From positions 1 through 12,739 of the forward strand of contig JAFTMQ010000187.1 of assembly GCA_017452305.1 (NCBI GenBank): a DNA stretch of 12,739 nucleotides, read 5' to 3'. Of the stretch, positions 1 to 7,168 are shown in pieces; position 1 is the first letter of the stretch; every line of letters begins with the position of its first letter. Both the position numbers and the translations under genes were made by a program. The notes under the pieces are model-generated. The model saw nothing but the letters and a program-made list of their open reading frames with translations. It was not told where the DNA came from and ran no database searches. Source of the DNA: Clostridia bacterium (GTDB lineage: Bacteria; Bacillota; Clostridia; Christensenellales; Borkfalkiaceae).

Positions 1-520
1 AAATGATATTCCAAGCGTTGTCCGCCTTGTGCAAATCTTGCATAATCATTTCCATCATCAATTTCGTACTGCCGTAGGGGTTGGTGGTGGAAAGGCGGCA
101 GGTTTCGTCCAAGGGCAAACGCTCGGGATCGCCGTAAACGGTTGCAGACGACGAGAAGATAATCTTCTTGACGTTATGTTTTTCCATAATTTGCAACAAG
201 GATACCGTGCCGCTAATGTTATTTTCGTAATATTTCAAGGGCAATTTACAGCTTTCGCCAACCGCCTTGAACGCCGCAAAGTGAATAACGGCGTCGAATT
301 TGTGCGAAGAGAAAATTTCGTCCATCTTGTTCACGTCGCGAATGTCCGCCTCGTAAAACGTAACCGTTTTGCCCGTGATTTTTTGGACACGGCGCAAGCT
401 TTCGGGGCTGGAATTACTAAAATTATCTACTACAACGACGTCGTAGTTCTTGTTTAAAAGTTCTAAAACTGTGTGCGAGCCGATATAGCCGCAGCCGCCC
501 GTTACTAAAATCGTGGCCAT
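1..520 (-). CDS. galE: UDP-glucose 4-epimerase, N-terminal part (gene cut by window start)
   Basis: Interconverts UDP-glucose and UDP-galactose in the cytoplasm (Leloir pathway and supply of sugar nucleotides for surface polysaccharides). The first 173 residues are present. The N-terminus MATILVTGGCGYIGSHTVLE holds the NAD-binding TGGxGYIGSH Rossmann motif (about residues 7-16). VVVDNFSNSSPESL follows, then the epimerase-typical HFAAFKAVGES, then SSSATVYGDP with the catalytic Ser/Thr region, then NPYGSTK with the YxxxK catalytic pair. These motifs are in the usual galE order and spacing. The start is ATG at 520 with a GAGG ribosome site at 528-531. It lies 37 bp downstream of the CBS membrane protein on the same strand with no terminator between, so co-transcription is likely. 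The C-terminal half is outside the window. The family call is firm; another SDR sugar epimerase is much less likely. Confidence 0.95.
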   Translation of the reverse strand, partial: MATILVTGGCGYIGSHTVLELLNKNYDVVVVDNFSNSSPESLRRVQKITGKTVTFYEADIRDVNKMDEIFSSHKFDAVIHFAAFKAVGESCKLPLKYYENNISGTVSLLQIMEKHNVKKIIFSSSATVYGDPERLPLDETCRLSTTNPYGSTKLMMEMIMQDLHKADNAWNII

Positions 521-557
521 AATTATACCTCGTTTATGATTTTTGATAGATTTTAGG

Positions 558-1886
558 TTATTTTTCCTCTTTTTCGTCCTCGTCTTCCTTTTCGCCGACG
601 ACACGAGTGCGGACTTTAAGGACTTTTTGCTTACTCGCCTTTACGATACGGATTTCCAAATCTTCAAAGCGGAAGGTTTCGCCGATGGGGGGTATGATAC
701 CGAATTGCTCGGTTACCCAACCGCCGACGGTGTTGGACTCGAACTGCTCGTAGTCCACCTCTTTTTCGTATAAATCAAAGAAGGGTTCCAACTCGCACTT
801 GCCGTCCACCCAAAATTCGCCTTCGGCAATCTTGCCAAAGAGTACTTCCTCTTCGTCGTGCTCGTCCCAAATTTCGCCGACGAGCTCTTCCAAAATATCT
901 TCGAGGGTAACGATACCCACCAAGCCGCCGTATTCGTCGGAGACCGCCGCCATGTGAATTTTTTGCTTTTGAAGCTGTCTCAAAAGGGTGGAAATTCTCG
1001 TGTATTCGGACGTGAACACAACGTCTTGTACGACGTGGGAAATGTTCTTTTCGCCGCGAAGGTAAGCAAGGAAGAAGTCGCGCTCGTGCACCAAGCCGAT
1101 GACGTTGTCAATCGTGTCCTTATACACGGGCAAGCGGGAATAGCCGCAGTTTTCAAACACGGTGCGGATTTCGTCCATTGTGGAATCTTCCGCAACGGCA
1201 AACACGTCCACACGCGGCACGAGAATATCCTCTACCTTCAAATCGTCAAATTCAAGCGCGGAACGGAGCAGCTCGGATTCTTCTTCTTTGAGCGTACCGC
1301 TCTCTTCCGCCTCGTCCACGAGGGTCATGAGTTCTTCATCGGTGACCGTTTCATCCTTTTTGAGCTTGAAAATCTTGGTCAAAAGGAATTTATAGCCGTC
1401 GAAGATTTTGCAAATCGGCCAAAGCAGCCAATAGAAAACGACCATCAACGGATAGAAGAAGAAACACATTCTTTCGGGGTAAACGCTTGCAAAATATTTG
1501 GGCGTAATTTCGCCGCAAATAAGCACGACAACCGTCAAAACCGCCGTGGAAACGACGTCGGAGTACGCTTTGCCCATTAACAATTCTGCAAATAATACCG
1601 TACCGATTGCAGACGCGGACAAATTGACGATGTTGTTGCCGACGAGAATTGCGGTAACGAGCTTGTCGTAGTGCGTATCCGCAAATTTGAATACGGCCTT
1701 TGCGTTCTTTTTGCCCGTAGTAACAAGCGATTTAAGCTTGATTTTGTTCGCGCAAGAAAACGCGGTTTCCGTGCCCGAGAAGAAGCCGGAAAGAAGCACT
1801 AATGCGATGATGGCGACAGTGAGCCACGCAACGAGCTGTGTGTTGACGCCGCCGTTAGCCGCCAACAGAGATAGACTTGGGTCCAT
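558..1886 (-). CDS. CNNM/CorC-family membrane protein with CBS pair (hemolysin-C-like)
   Basis: A 442-residue integral membrane protein of the CNNM/CorB/YhdP group, whose members are linked to Mg2+ (or Co2+) efflux and homeostasis. A DUF21/CNNM domain covers about residues 15-170: hydrophobic segments near 18-38, 78-104, 112-127 and 141-165, the family motif SGFFSGTETAFS at 33-44, and GEITPK at 125-130. Two CBS domains follow (about 219-280 and 284-340; VPRVDV, GYSRLPVY, DEYGGLVGIVTLEDILEELVG), then a CorC/HlyC C-terminal domain (about 350-430) and a charged Glu/Lys tail. The length is normal for the family. I chose ATG 1886 because the frame extends upstream only through the leader. The GGAGGA site at 1902-1907 is 15 nt away, which is long, but no nearer in-frame start exists. 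It is followed by galE after 37 bp. The transported ion cannot be read from sequence. Confidence 0.9.
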   Translation of the reverse strand: MDPSLSLLAANGGVNTQLVAWLTVAIIALVLLSGFFSGTETAFSCANKIKLKSLVTTGKKNAKAVFKFADTHYDKLVTAILVGNNIVNLSASAIGTVLFAELLMGKAYSDVVSTAVLTVVVLICGEITPKYFASVYPERMCFFFYPLMVVFYWLLWPICKIFDGYKFLLTKIFKLKKDETVTDEELMTLVDEAEESGTLKEEESELLRSALEFDDLKVEDILVPRVDVFAVAEDSTMDEIRTVFENCGYSRLPVYKDTIDNVIGLVHERDFFLAYLRGEKNISHVVQDVVFTSEYTRISTLLRQLQKQKIHMAAVSDEYGGLVGIVTLEDILEELVGEIWDEHDEEEVLFGKIAEGEFWVDGKCELEPFFDLYEKEVDYEQFESNTVGGWVTEQFGIIPPIGETFRFEDLEIRIVKASKQKVLKVRTRVVGEKEDEDEKEEK

Positions 1887-1901
1887 AGTAGTTGTTGAAT
1901 A

Positions 1902-1907
1902 TCCTCC
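1902..1907 (-). promoter_or_regulatory. Ribosome binding site with unusually long spacing
   Basis: GGAGGA on the minus strand, 15 nt before the ATG at 1886. The frame between has no ATG, GTG or TTG, so this site and that ATG are the best pair, although the spacing exceeds the usual 5-10 nt. Confidence 0.5.
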
Positions 1908-1971
1908 GATATGTAAAAATTTTTTTGCGGAACAGGCGCGATCTGTTTTTGCGCATATTCTCACATTTATC

Positions 1972-2001
1972 ATTATAATACTTTTTTCAAGCATTTGTCA
2001 A
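1972..2001 (-). promoter_or_regulatory. Sigma-A promoter of the CNNM-like gene (and probably galE)
   Basis: Minus strand: perfect -35 TTGACA at 1996-2001 and perfect -10 TATAAT at 1972-1977, separated by 18 bp. Transcription should start near 1965, giving a leader of about 79 nt. That leader contains a small AACAG/CTGTT stem but is too short for an M-box magnesium riboswitch. The gene-free stretch 1887-2134 otherwise holds only the opp terminator. Confidence 0.85.
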
Positions 2002-2078
2002 CATAACTTAGCGTTCGTAGGCGCTTTTTTAGTAAATTTTTAAGGTTTTTACACAATTTTTTCAATTTTCTTTTCCTT

Positions 2079-2118
2079 AGGAAAAGAGAAAAGGAGCGCC
2101 GCGGCTTGGCGCGGCGCT
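2079..2118 (-). terminator. Rho-independent terminator of the opp operon
   Basis: On the minus strand, starting 16 bp after the oppF stop, AGCGCCGCG and CGCGGCGCT pair perfectly around a 6-nt loop (2095-2118). A T-rich tract (TCCTTTTCTCTTTTCC) follows. The tract is interrupted by C residues, so termination may be less than complete. Confidence 0.75.
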
Positions 2119-2134
2119 TTTATCTTGCGCGTTA

Positions 2135-3196
2135 TTACGTTTTTGCCTTGCCTTTTTTAAAAGCGATTTCCCGTTTCTCCTCGGTGGGAATTTCAGCAAA
2201 ATGGCAGGAGACAAAATGCCCCGTCTTTACCTCTTTGAGGGGGGCAGGTATGCGTTGACAGCATTCTTGCGCCATGAAACAGCGGGCATGGAAGGGGCAG
2301 CCCTTGGGCGGATTTGCCGCGCTTGGCATATTGCCCGAAAGCAGGATTTTTTGGGGCGGTTTCCCCTCTTTTCCCGCTTGCATGGACGGAATTGCACTAA
2401 TCAGAGCGACGGTGTAGGGGTGGAGCGGGTTGGAAAATACCTGCTCCGCCTCCCCCATTTCGACTATTTTGCCAAGGTACATCACCGCCAAGCGTTGAGA
2501 AATATAGCGGACAACCGACAAATCGTGCGAGATGAAAAGGTAGGTAAGCCCCTCTCGTTCCTTTAAATCGTTTAGCAGATTTAAAATTTGCGATTGGACG
2601 GACAAATCAAGGGCGGAAACGCACTCGTCGCAAACGACGAATTTAGGCTTGACGGCAAGGGCGCGCGCGATACAAACGCGTTGCCGCTGACCGCCCGAAA
2701 ATTGGTGGGGATAGCGGTTAAGCATATACGGTTGCAGTCCGCATTTTTGCATAATTTCCGTAAGATACACCTGCATTTGCGGCGAGCCTTTTTTGTAAAA
2801 TTTATGCGCGGCAACCCCCTCTTCGATGATTTGCCCCACCGTCATACGCGGATTGAGCGAGGAATAAGGGTCTTGGAAAATAATTTGCAGTTCACGGCGA
2901 AGTGCGCGCAGCTCCTTGCCCTTTAAGGCGGTAATATCCACCTCCTCCCCCTCTTTGCCGCGGTAAATCACGCTGCCCGAGGTGGGTTTATATAACTGTA
3001 AAAGCGTCCTGCCAAAGGTGGATTTTCCGCAACCGCTTTCCCCGACAAGCCCAAACGTTTCCCCTTTTTGGATATCGAGACTAATTCCCTCGACGGCGCG
3101 AAGATAGGGGCGGTGACGGCTGAACAACGATTTTTTGGGAAGCGGAAAATGCTTTTTAAGTGATTTGACGGACAACAAGGTCTGCGTGCTTTGCAC
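2135..3196 (-). CDS. oppF: Oligopeptide ABC transporter ATPase, OppF type
   Basis: One of the two cytoplasmic ATPases driving peptide uptake; 353 residues, normal for OppF. Visible motifs: Walker A GESGCGKST (52-60), Q-loop Q108, signature FSGGQRQR (166-173), Walker B FVVCDE with catalytic E191, D-loop SALD (194-197), switch H224. The oligopeptide-transporter C-terminal domain follows, with C300, C306, C312/C313 and C331 in the arrangement that holds an iron-sulphur cluster in some relatives. Residue 192 is Cys where Pro is usual after the Walker B glutamate. The frame stays open upstream to 3484, but I place the start at GTG 3196. A GGAGG at about 3206-3210 lies 9 nt before it, and homology to OppF begins there (LLSVKSLKKHF). 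This start overlaps the end of oppD by 41 bp, which fits translational coupling. Confidence 0.94.
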   Translation of the reverse strand: MQSTQTLLSVKSLKKHFPLPKKSLFSRHRPYLRAVEGISLDIQKGETFGLVGESGCGKSTFGRTLLQLYKPTSGSVIYRGKEGEEVDITALKGKELRALRRELQIIFQDPYSSLNPRMTVGQIIEEGVAAHKFYKKGSPQMQVYLTEIMQKCGLQPYMLNRYPHQFSGGQRQRVCIARALAVKPKFVVCDECVSALDLSVQSQILNLLNDLKEREGLTYLFISHDLSVVRYISQRLAVMYLGKIVEMGEAEQVFSNPLHPYTVALISAIPSMQAGKEGKPPQKILLSGNMPSAANPPKGCPFHARCFMAQECCQRIPAPLKEVKTGHFVSCHFAEIPTEEKREIAFKKGKAKT

Positions 3197-4193
3197 TTTG
3201 TCTTTCCTCCTTTTTGGGATAGAAACAGCGGATAAAATGATTTTCTTCGCCGTGCATTTGGAAAAGAGCGGGCTCTTCCTCTTGGCAACGCTTGGTGCAA
3301 TATTTACAGCGGGGCGAAAATTTACAGCCCTTGGGTAAATCGAGAGGGTGAGGTACGTTGCCCGCAATCGTTTCCAAGCGTTTTTGGGGATTTTGCGCAC
3401 TTGGCGCAGAGCCGAGAAGCCCCTCGGTGTAGGGGTGTGAATAGGTGGGATTTGCAAAAAGGACGGGGGCAGGTACGCGTTCAACGATTTGTCCGCAGTA
3501 CATCACCGCGACGTCGTCCGCCATTTCATTGACCACGCCTAAGTCGTGCGTGATAAACAAAATCGCCGTTTGATTTTCTTCTTGCAGCTCCCGCATGAGC
3601 TCTAAAATTTGCGCTTGAATGGTAACGTCGAGCGCCGTAGTCGGTTCGTCCGCGATTAAAATATCGGGCTTACAAGCGAGCGCCATGGCAATCACCACCC
3701 GTTGGCGCATACCCCCCGAAAGCTGATGCGCGTATTGCTTGGCGACGCGCTCGGGGTTGGGAATACGCACCTTTTCCAACATTTTTTCGCCCGCCGCCCA
3801 AGCCTCTTTTTTGGACATTCCGCGATGGATTTGGTAGGGCTCGCCCACCTGCCTGCCGATAGTAAAAACGGGGTTGAGCGCCGTCATTGGCTCTTGGAAA
3901 ATGACGGAAATTCTATCCCCGCGCACCTCGTTCATTTGCTTTTCGCTAAGCTTGGCAAGGTCAGTGGTTTTTTCTCCGTCCGCGAACAAAATTTCCCCCT
4001 TTTCGATATAGCCGTTTTCATCGAGCAAGCGAAGAATGCTCATTGCGGAAACGCTTTTTCCCGATCCGCTTTCCCCCACGAGCGCGAGCGTCTTTCCCCT
4101 TTCGAGAGAGAAAGTAACGTCGTTAACGGCGCGGACAAGCCCCCTACGCGTTTTGAAGCAGGTATGCAGTTGATTGACTTGCAGTAATGGCAT
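3156..4193 (-). CDS. oppD: Oligopeptide ABC transporter ATPase, OppD type
   Basis: The partner ATPase of OppF; 345 residues, cytoplasmic, binds the permease pair. Motifs: Walker A GESGSGKS (40-47), Q-loop Q100 in IFQEPMTALNP, signature LSGGMRQR (158-165), Walker B ILIADEP with E183, D-loop TALD (186-189), switch H216. The C-terminal domain has C290, C296, C303 and C323 (C-x5-C-x6-C-x19-C) in the PKGCxFxPRC context typical of OppD/DppD. Some members bind a [4Fe-4S] cluster there; whether this one does is inference. I chose ATG 4193 because GGAG lies 5 nt upstream; a GTG two codons earlier (4199) overlaps that ribosome site. It is 21 bp downstream of oppC and its 3' end overlaps oppF. Confidence 0.95.
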   Translation of the reverse strand: MPLLQVNQLHTCFKTRRGLVRAVNDVTFSLERGKTLALVGESGSGKSVSAMSILRLLDENGYIEKGEILFADGEKTTDLAKLSEKQMNEVRGDRISVIFQEPMTALNPVFTIGRQVGEPYQIHRGMSKKEAWAAGEKMLEKVRIPNPERVAKQYAHQLSGGMRQRVVIAMALACKPDILIADEPTTALDVTIQAQILELMRELQEENQTAILFITHDLGVVNEMADDVAVMYCGQIVERVPAPVLFANPTYSHPYTEGLLGSAPSAQNPQKRLETIAGNVPHPLDLPKGCKFSPRCKYCTKRCQEEEPALFQMHGEENHFIRCFYPKKEERQSAKHADLVVRQIT

Positions 4194-4214
4194 AATCACT
4201 CCGTTTTTTATTCT

Positions 4215-6128
4215 CTATTCGCGCTTGGTGTCGAAGCAATCGCGCAAGGCGTCGCCGATGACGTTGATACAAATGACGGCGAGGGACAAAAACAGCGCGG
4301 GGAAAAGCCACTGCCACCAATAATTTTGTATGACCATACTGTTGTTACTGCCCGAAAGCATATTCCCCCACGTCGGGCGGGGCGGTTGAACGCCGAAGCC
4401 GAGATAGGACAGCGAGCTTTCCGTAAGCAAACAGCTTGCAAAATCCAAGGTCATACTTACCAAAATGACGGAAAGGACGTTGGGCAAAACGTGGCGAAAG
4501 GCGATTTTTCCCTCCGAAATCCCCATCGCGCGGGCGGCGAGGACAAACTCCTTTTCCCGTTCCGAAAGCACTTGACCGCGAATCATACGCGCCAAGCCCG
4601 TCCACGAAAGCGCGCCCAAAATGAGCATAATGATAAAAATCCGCGCCGTTTCGCCGATATTGTAATTTTTAATGATTTGCGAAAGGAGCATAGCAAAGGG
4701 CAAAAAGGGCATGGACGAAAATATTTCCGTCACGCGCATTAAAAGAGTATCCACCGCGCCGCCAAAATAGCCCGCCACGCACCCGACGAGAATGGCGATA
4801 ACGGACGACACGATGACGGCGACGCCGCCGATGGTGAGTGTCATTTTCCCGCCGTGGATAATGCGCGCAAATACGTCGCGCCCCCTGCCGTCCGTACCGA
4901 ATAAATACCCTTTTAGTCCCACGCTTTCCTGCAATTTACCCGCGTTGTCAACGGTATAAGTTTGCATAGCGCCCGCAAACGCGCTTGTACACTTCCCTTT
5001 TTTGAGGGTGCATTGTCCGTAGGCATTATGTCCCCAAGCATATACCCTGCCCTCGTCCGTTATGCCGACGAAATGGCGGGTACCGCCGTCGAGGCTTACA
5101 AAGCGTTCCTCGTCTTTTAATCTTGGCAAAATATCTTCCCCATTCTCAAACGCGCCCGCGACAACGAGCTCGCCATCGTCGCAAAGAAGGGCAATACACT
5201 TGTTATCCGTGGCAATTTCCCGCACTTTTCTACCTACCATGTACGCGTTGAAGTCGTTTTGTCTGCCGTTTTTCGCGCTTATGGCAGCGTGGAAAATATC
5301 CTCTTTGCCCGTGCTAATTTCCCCCTCTTTGGTGAGTGCAACCGCCGCCGAGCCCGTGAAAAGGAGCTTTTCTATTCTCTCCGCATTTTGAAAATCGGCA
5401 AGGTTTTTGACGGCGTTAATATTTCCCCAAACGTAGCATTTTCCGCTCTTTAAAATAAGCGCGCTCGCTTGATATCCACACGAGAGGGACGCGACCTCGT
5501 CGGGATTTACGCCTCCGACAAGCTCCGTGGGCATCGGCAAGGCGTTGAGGACAGCTTGCGTGCCGTATTGTCCGCGGCTGTTATCCCCCCAACCGACGAT
5601 TTTGCCCGTCTTGGTGAGGGCGAGAATATGGTCTTTCCCTGCCGCGACAAAAGCCACCCCCTCTTTTTGTACAACTTCGGGGATTTTTTTGAGGTTGGTT
5701 TTGGTAAGTCTATCCTTGCTTTCTCCCCAAATATACAGTTTTCCGTTTGTATCCACACCGATGGTAAAGCCCGAAAAGCCGTCGATAAACGCCACCCCTT
5801 TTTTTAGCTTACGCGGCACGGCGCGCAGGGAATAGCTCGGCGCGAGATTTTGCTGTAACGGATCGGTGTAATTGACGTCAAGACGGACGAACGCGGGCGC
5901 GATAAAGGTAAACAGCGTGAGCGCGGCGAGGATTACAAGCGCGGCAACCGCCCCTTTCTTGGCGAAAAACACCGCGCGTAAGCGTTTTGCGGGTGTTTCC
6001 AACCCCTCTTTGTCGAGTGAAAGCAGTTCCTTCCCGCCCCCGAAAAGGGCGCGCTTTATCCACCGCCAAACCCGTTTCAACGCGGACATGGTATATCCGA
6101 ATGCCCGTTTTAGCCAATTTTTTTGCAC
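4215..6128 (-). CDS. oppC: Oligopeptide ABC transporter permease, OppC type, with inserted RCC1-like propeller
   Basis: Membrane subunit of the peptide importer. At 637 residues it is about twice the usual OppC length (around 300-350). Residues 1-57 are a basic cytoplasmic N-terminus with the family-typical TPAKRLRAVFFAKKGA. TM1 is about 58-80. The usual short outer loop starts normally (DPLQQNLAPS) and ends normally with YLFGTDGRGRDVFARI (408-423). Residues about 101-404 between them are an insert of RCC1-like repeats (see separate entry). The rest is standard: TM2 about 428-455, further TM segments, the EAA loop ARAMGISEGKIAFRHVLPN (532-550) that contacts the ATPases, and the ending SLSYLGFGVQPPRPTWGNML before the last TM. 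The start is GTG 6128 with GGGGGAG at 6136-6142, 7 nt away. It sits between oppB (17 bp upstream) and oppD. Frame and codon use are continuous across the insert, so it is not a sequencing fusion of two genes. Confidence 0.95.
   Translation of the reverse strand: MQKNWLKRAFGYTMSALKRVWRWIKRALFGGGKELLSLDKEGLETPAKRLRAVFFAKKGAVAALVILAALTLFTFIAPAFVRLDVNYTDPLQQNLAPSYSLRAVPRKLKKGVAFIDGFSGFTIGVDTNGKLYIWGESKDRLTKTNLKKIPEVVQKEGVAFVAAGKDHILALTKTGKIVGWGDNSRGQYGTQAVLNALPMPTELVGGVNPDEVASLSCGYQASALILKSGKCYVWGNINAVKNLADFQNAERIEKLLFTGSAAVALTKEGEISTGKEDIFHAAISAKNGRQNDFNAYMVGRKVREIATDNKCIALLCDDGELVVAGAFENGEDILPRLKDEERFVSLDGGTRHFVGITDEGRVYAWGHNAYGQCTLKKGKCTSAFAGAMQTYTVDNAGKLQESVGLKGYLFGTDGRGRDVFARIIHGGKMTLTIGGVAVIVSSVIAILVGCVAGYFGGAVDTLLMRVTEIFSSMPFLPFAMLLSQIIKNYNIGETARIFIIMLILGALSWTGLARMIRGQVLSEREKEFVLAARAMGISEGKIAFRHVLPNVLSVILVSMTLDFASCLLTESSLSYLGFGVQPPRPTWGNMLSGSNNSMVIQNYWWQWLFPALFLSLAVICINVIGDALRDCFDTKRE
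4917..5828 (-). other. RCC1-like beta-propeller domain inserted in the OppC outer loop
   Basis: Encodes about residues 101-404 of the OppC-type permease. Repeats follow the RCC1 pattern (small-residue turn, H/hydrophobic stretch, x-L-x-x-x-G-x-[VIL]-x-x-WG). Their approximate positions are 111-140 (GKLYIWGES), 157-190 (AAGKDHILALTKTGKIVGWG, ending NSRGQYG), 211-240 (SGKCYVWGN), 251-276 (AAVALTKEGEIS), 301-331 (CIALLCDDGELVVAG), 342-373 (GGTRHFVGITDEGRVYAWGH, ending NAYGQC) and 381-401 (AFAGAMQTYTVDNAGKL). Seven repeats would match the seven blades of RCC1; repeats 4, 5 and 7 are degenerate. By OppC topology the loop between TM1 and TM2 faces outward, so the propeller should lie outside the membrane. 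Its ligand or partner is unknown. Confidence 0.85.
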
Positions 6129-6145
6129 GTGGATACTCCCCCTTT

Positions 6146-7168
6146 TTATTGATGAACACGAATGCGCGGATCGACGAGTCCGTAAGCCAAATCGACCACG
6201 AGATTTCCCACGAGCGCAAGTAAAATATAAAACATTTGCATTGCCAAGACGATTTCGTTATCCCCTGCGGTGAGCGCGTCGAAATACACCTTGCCGATGC
6301 CGTTCAAACCGAAGATATTTTCTATCATAATCGAGCCCGAAAAAATGCCGAGCAACCATCCGACGACAAGCGCAACGATGGGGATAAGCGCGTTTCGCCA
6401 CGCGTGGGAGCGGACGATTTTTTTAAGCGGCAAGCCCTTGGCGCGCGCCGTCCGAATGCAATCGAGCGAGAGCGCGTCGAGCATGGACGCGCGGACGTAG
6501 CGCGTCATTCCGCCGAGCGAACAAAAGGTCATGACGATGAGGGGCAGGGCGAAGTGATACAGCTTATCGAGCACCGCGCGAAAGCCCGTGTAGTCCTTGC
6601 CAACCGAGCTCATACCCGACACGGGAAAAATACCAAGCCGCACGGCAAACAGCCAAATAAACAAAATGGAAATGATGAAAACGGGCAGGCTGTACCCCAC
6701 AATCGTACCGACTTGCACGGCAAAATCCCGCTTGCTTCCCCGCTTTTCCGCGCAAAAAATGCCGAGCGGAATGGTGATGCTAAGCGCGGCGGCTGTCGTG
6801 CATAAATTGAGAAGAATGGTGTTGCGGAGCGGCTCTTTTACCACCTCGGCGACAGGCTTTCCGTAAGCGATAGAGTTGCCCAAATTGCCTTGCAGTAAGC
6901 CCTGAAACGCACCGCTGTAAAAGGGCGCAAGCCCCATCCAACGCAAGTAGCGCGTGAAGATACCGCCGTCAAGGCCGAGCTTGCGCTGCCAATACAAATA
7001 CCGCTCCGCATAAATCAAATTCTTGTTTGCGGCTATCTCTTGCATGGCCATATCCGCCGCCTTGTCGATAGGCAGCATATTGTAAACCGCAAAGACGAGA
7101 AAGGACAAAACAAGCAGCACGGCAAGCAGGTATATCAAGCGGCGTAAAAGATACTTCCCCATACTCAA
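6146..7168 (-). CDS. oppB: Oligopeptide ABC transporter permease, OppB type
   Basis: The first membrane subunit, pairing with OppC; 340 residues, normal length. It begins GKYLLRRLIYLLAVLLVLSF (TM1), has the family segment KLGLDGGIFTRYLRWM (64-78) and LLQGNLGNSIAYGKPVAEVV (91-110), and several hydrophobic helices from about 115. The EAA loop TARAKGLPLKKIVRSHAWRN (240-259) follows, then IENIFGLNGIGKVYFDAL and the C-terminal ending LVDPRIRVHQ. No insert is present, unlike in OppC. Start choice is uncertain by two codons. TTG 7168 overlaps the oppA stop as TTGA and has AGG 6 nt upstream; ATG 7162 is 12 nt from that site. Either implies translational coupling to oppA. Confidence 0.95.
   Translation of the reverse strand: MSMGKYLLRRLIYLLAVLLVLSFLVFAVYNMLPIDKAADMAMQEIAANKNLIYAERYLYWQRKLGLDGGIFTRYLRWMGLAPFYSGAFQGLLQGNLGNSIAYGKPVAEVVKEPLRNTILLNLCTTAAALSITIPLGIFCAEKRGSKRDFAVQVGTIVGYSLPVFIISILFIWLFAVRLGIFPVSGMSSVGKDYTGFRAVLDKLYHFALPLIVMTFCSLGGMTRYVRASMLDALSLDCIRTARAKGLPLKKIVRSHAWRNALIPIVALVVGWLLGIFSGSIMIENIFGLNGIGKVYFDALTAGDNEIVLAMQMFYILLALVGNLVVDLAYGLVDPRIRVHQ

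Noticed and set aside
2010..2036. Weak AGCG/CGCT hairpin followed by T residues, plus strand
   Set aside because: It is only a 4-bp stem, and no plus-strand gene lies upstream to terminate.
2070..2086. Inverted repeat CTTTTCC-TTA-GGAAAAG
   Set aside because: Its loop is too small and no T-run follows on either strand. It overlaps the tail of the opp terminator and may be incidental.
3197..3484. Upstream extension of the oppF frame by 96 codons
   Set aside because: It lies wholly within oppD in another frame, has no family similarity, and a GTG with a good ribosome site exists at 3196.
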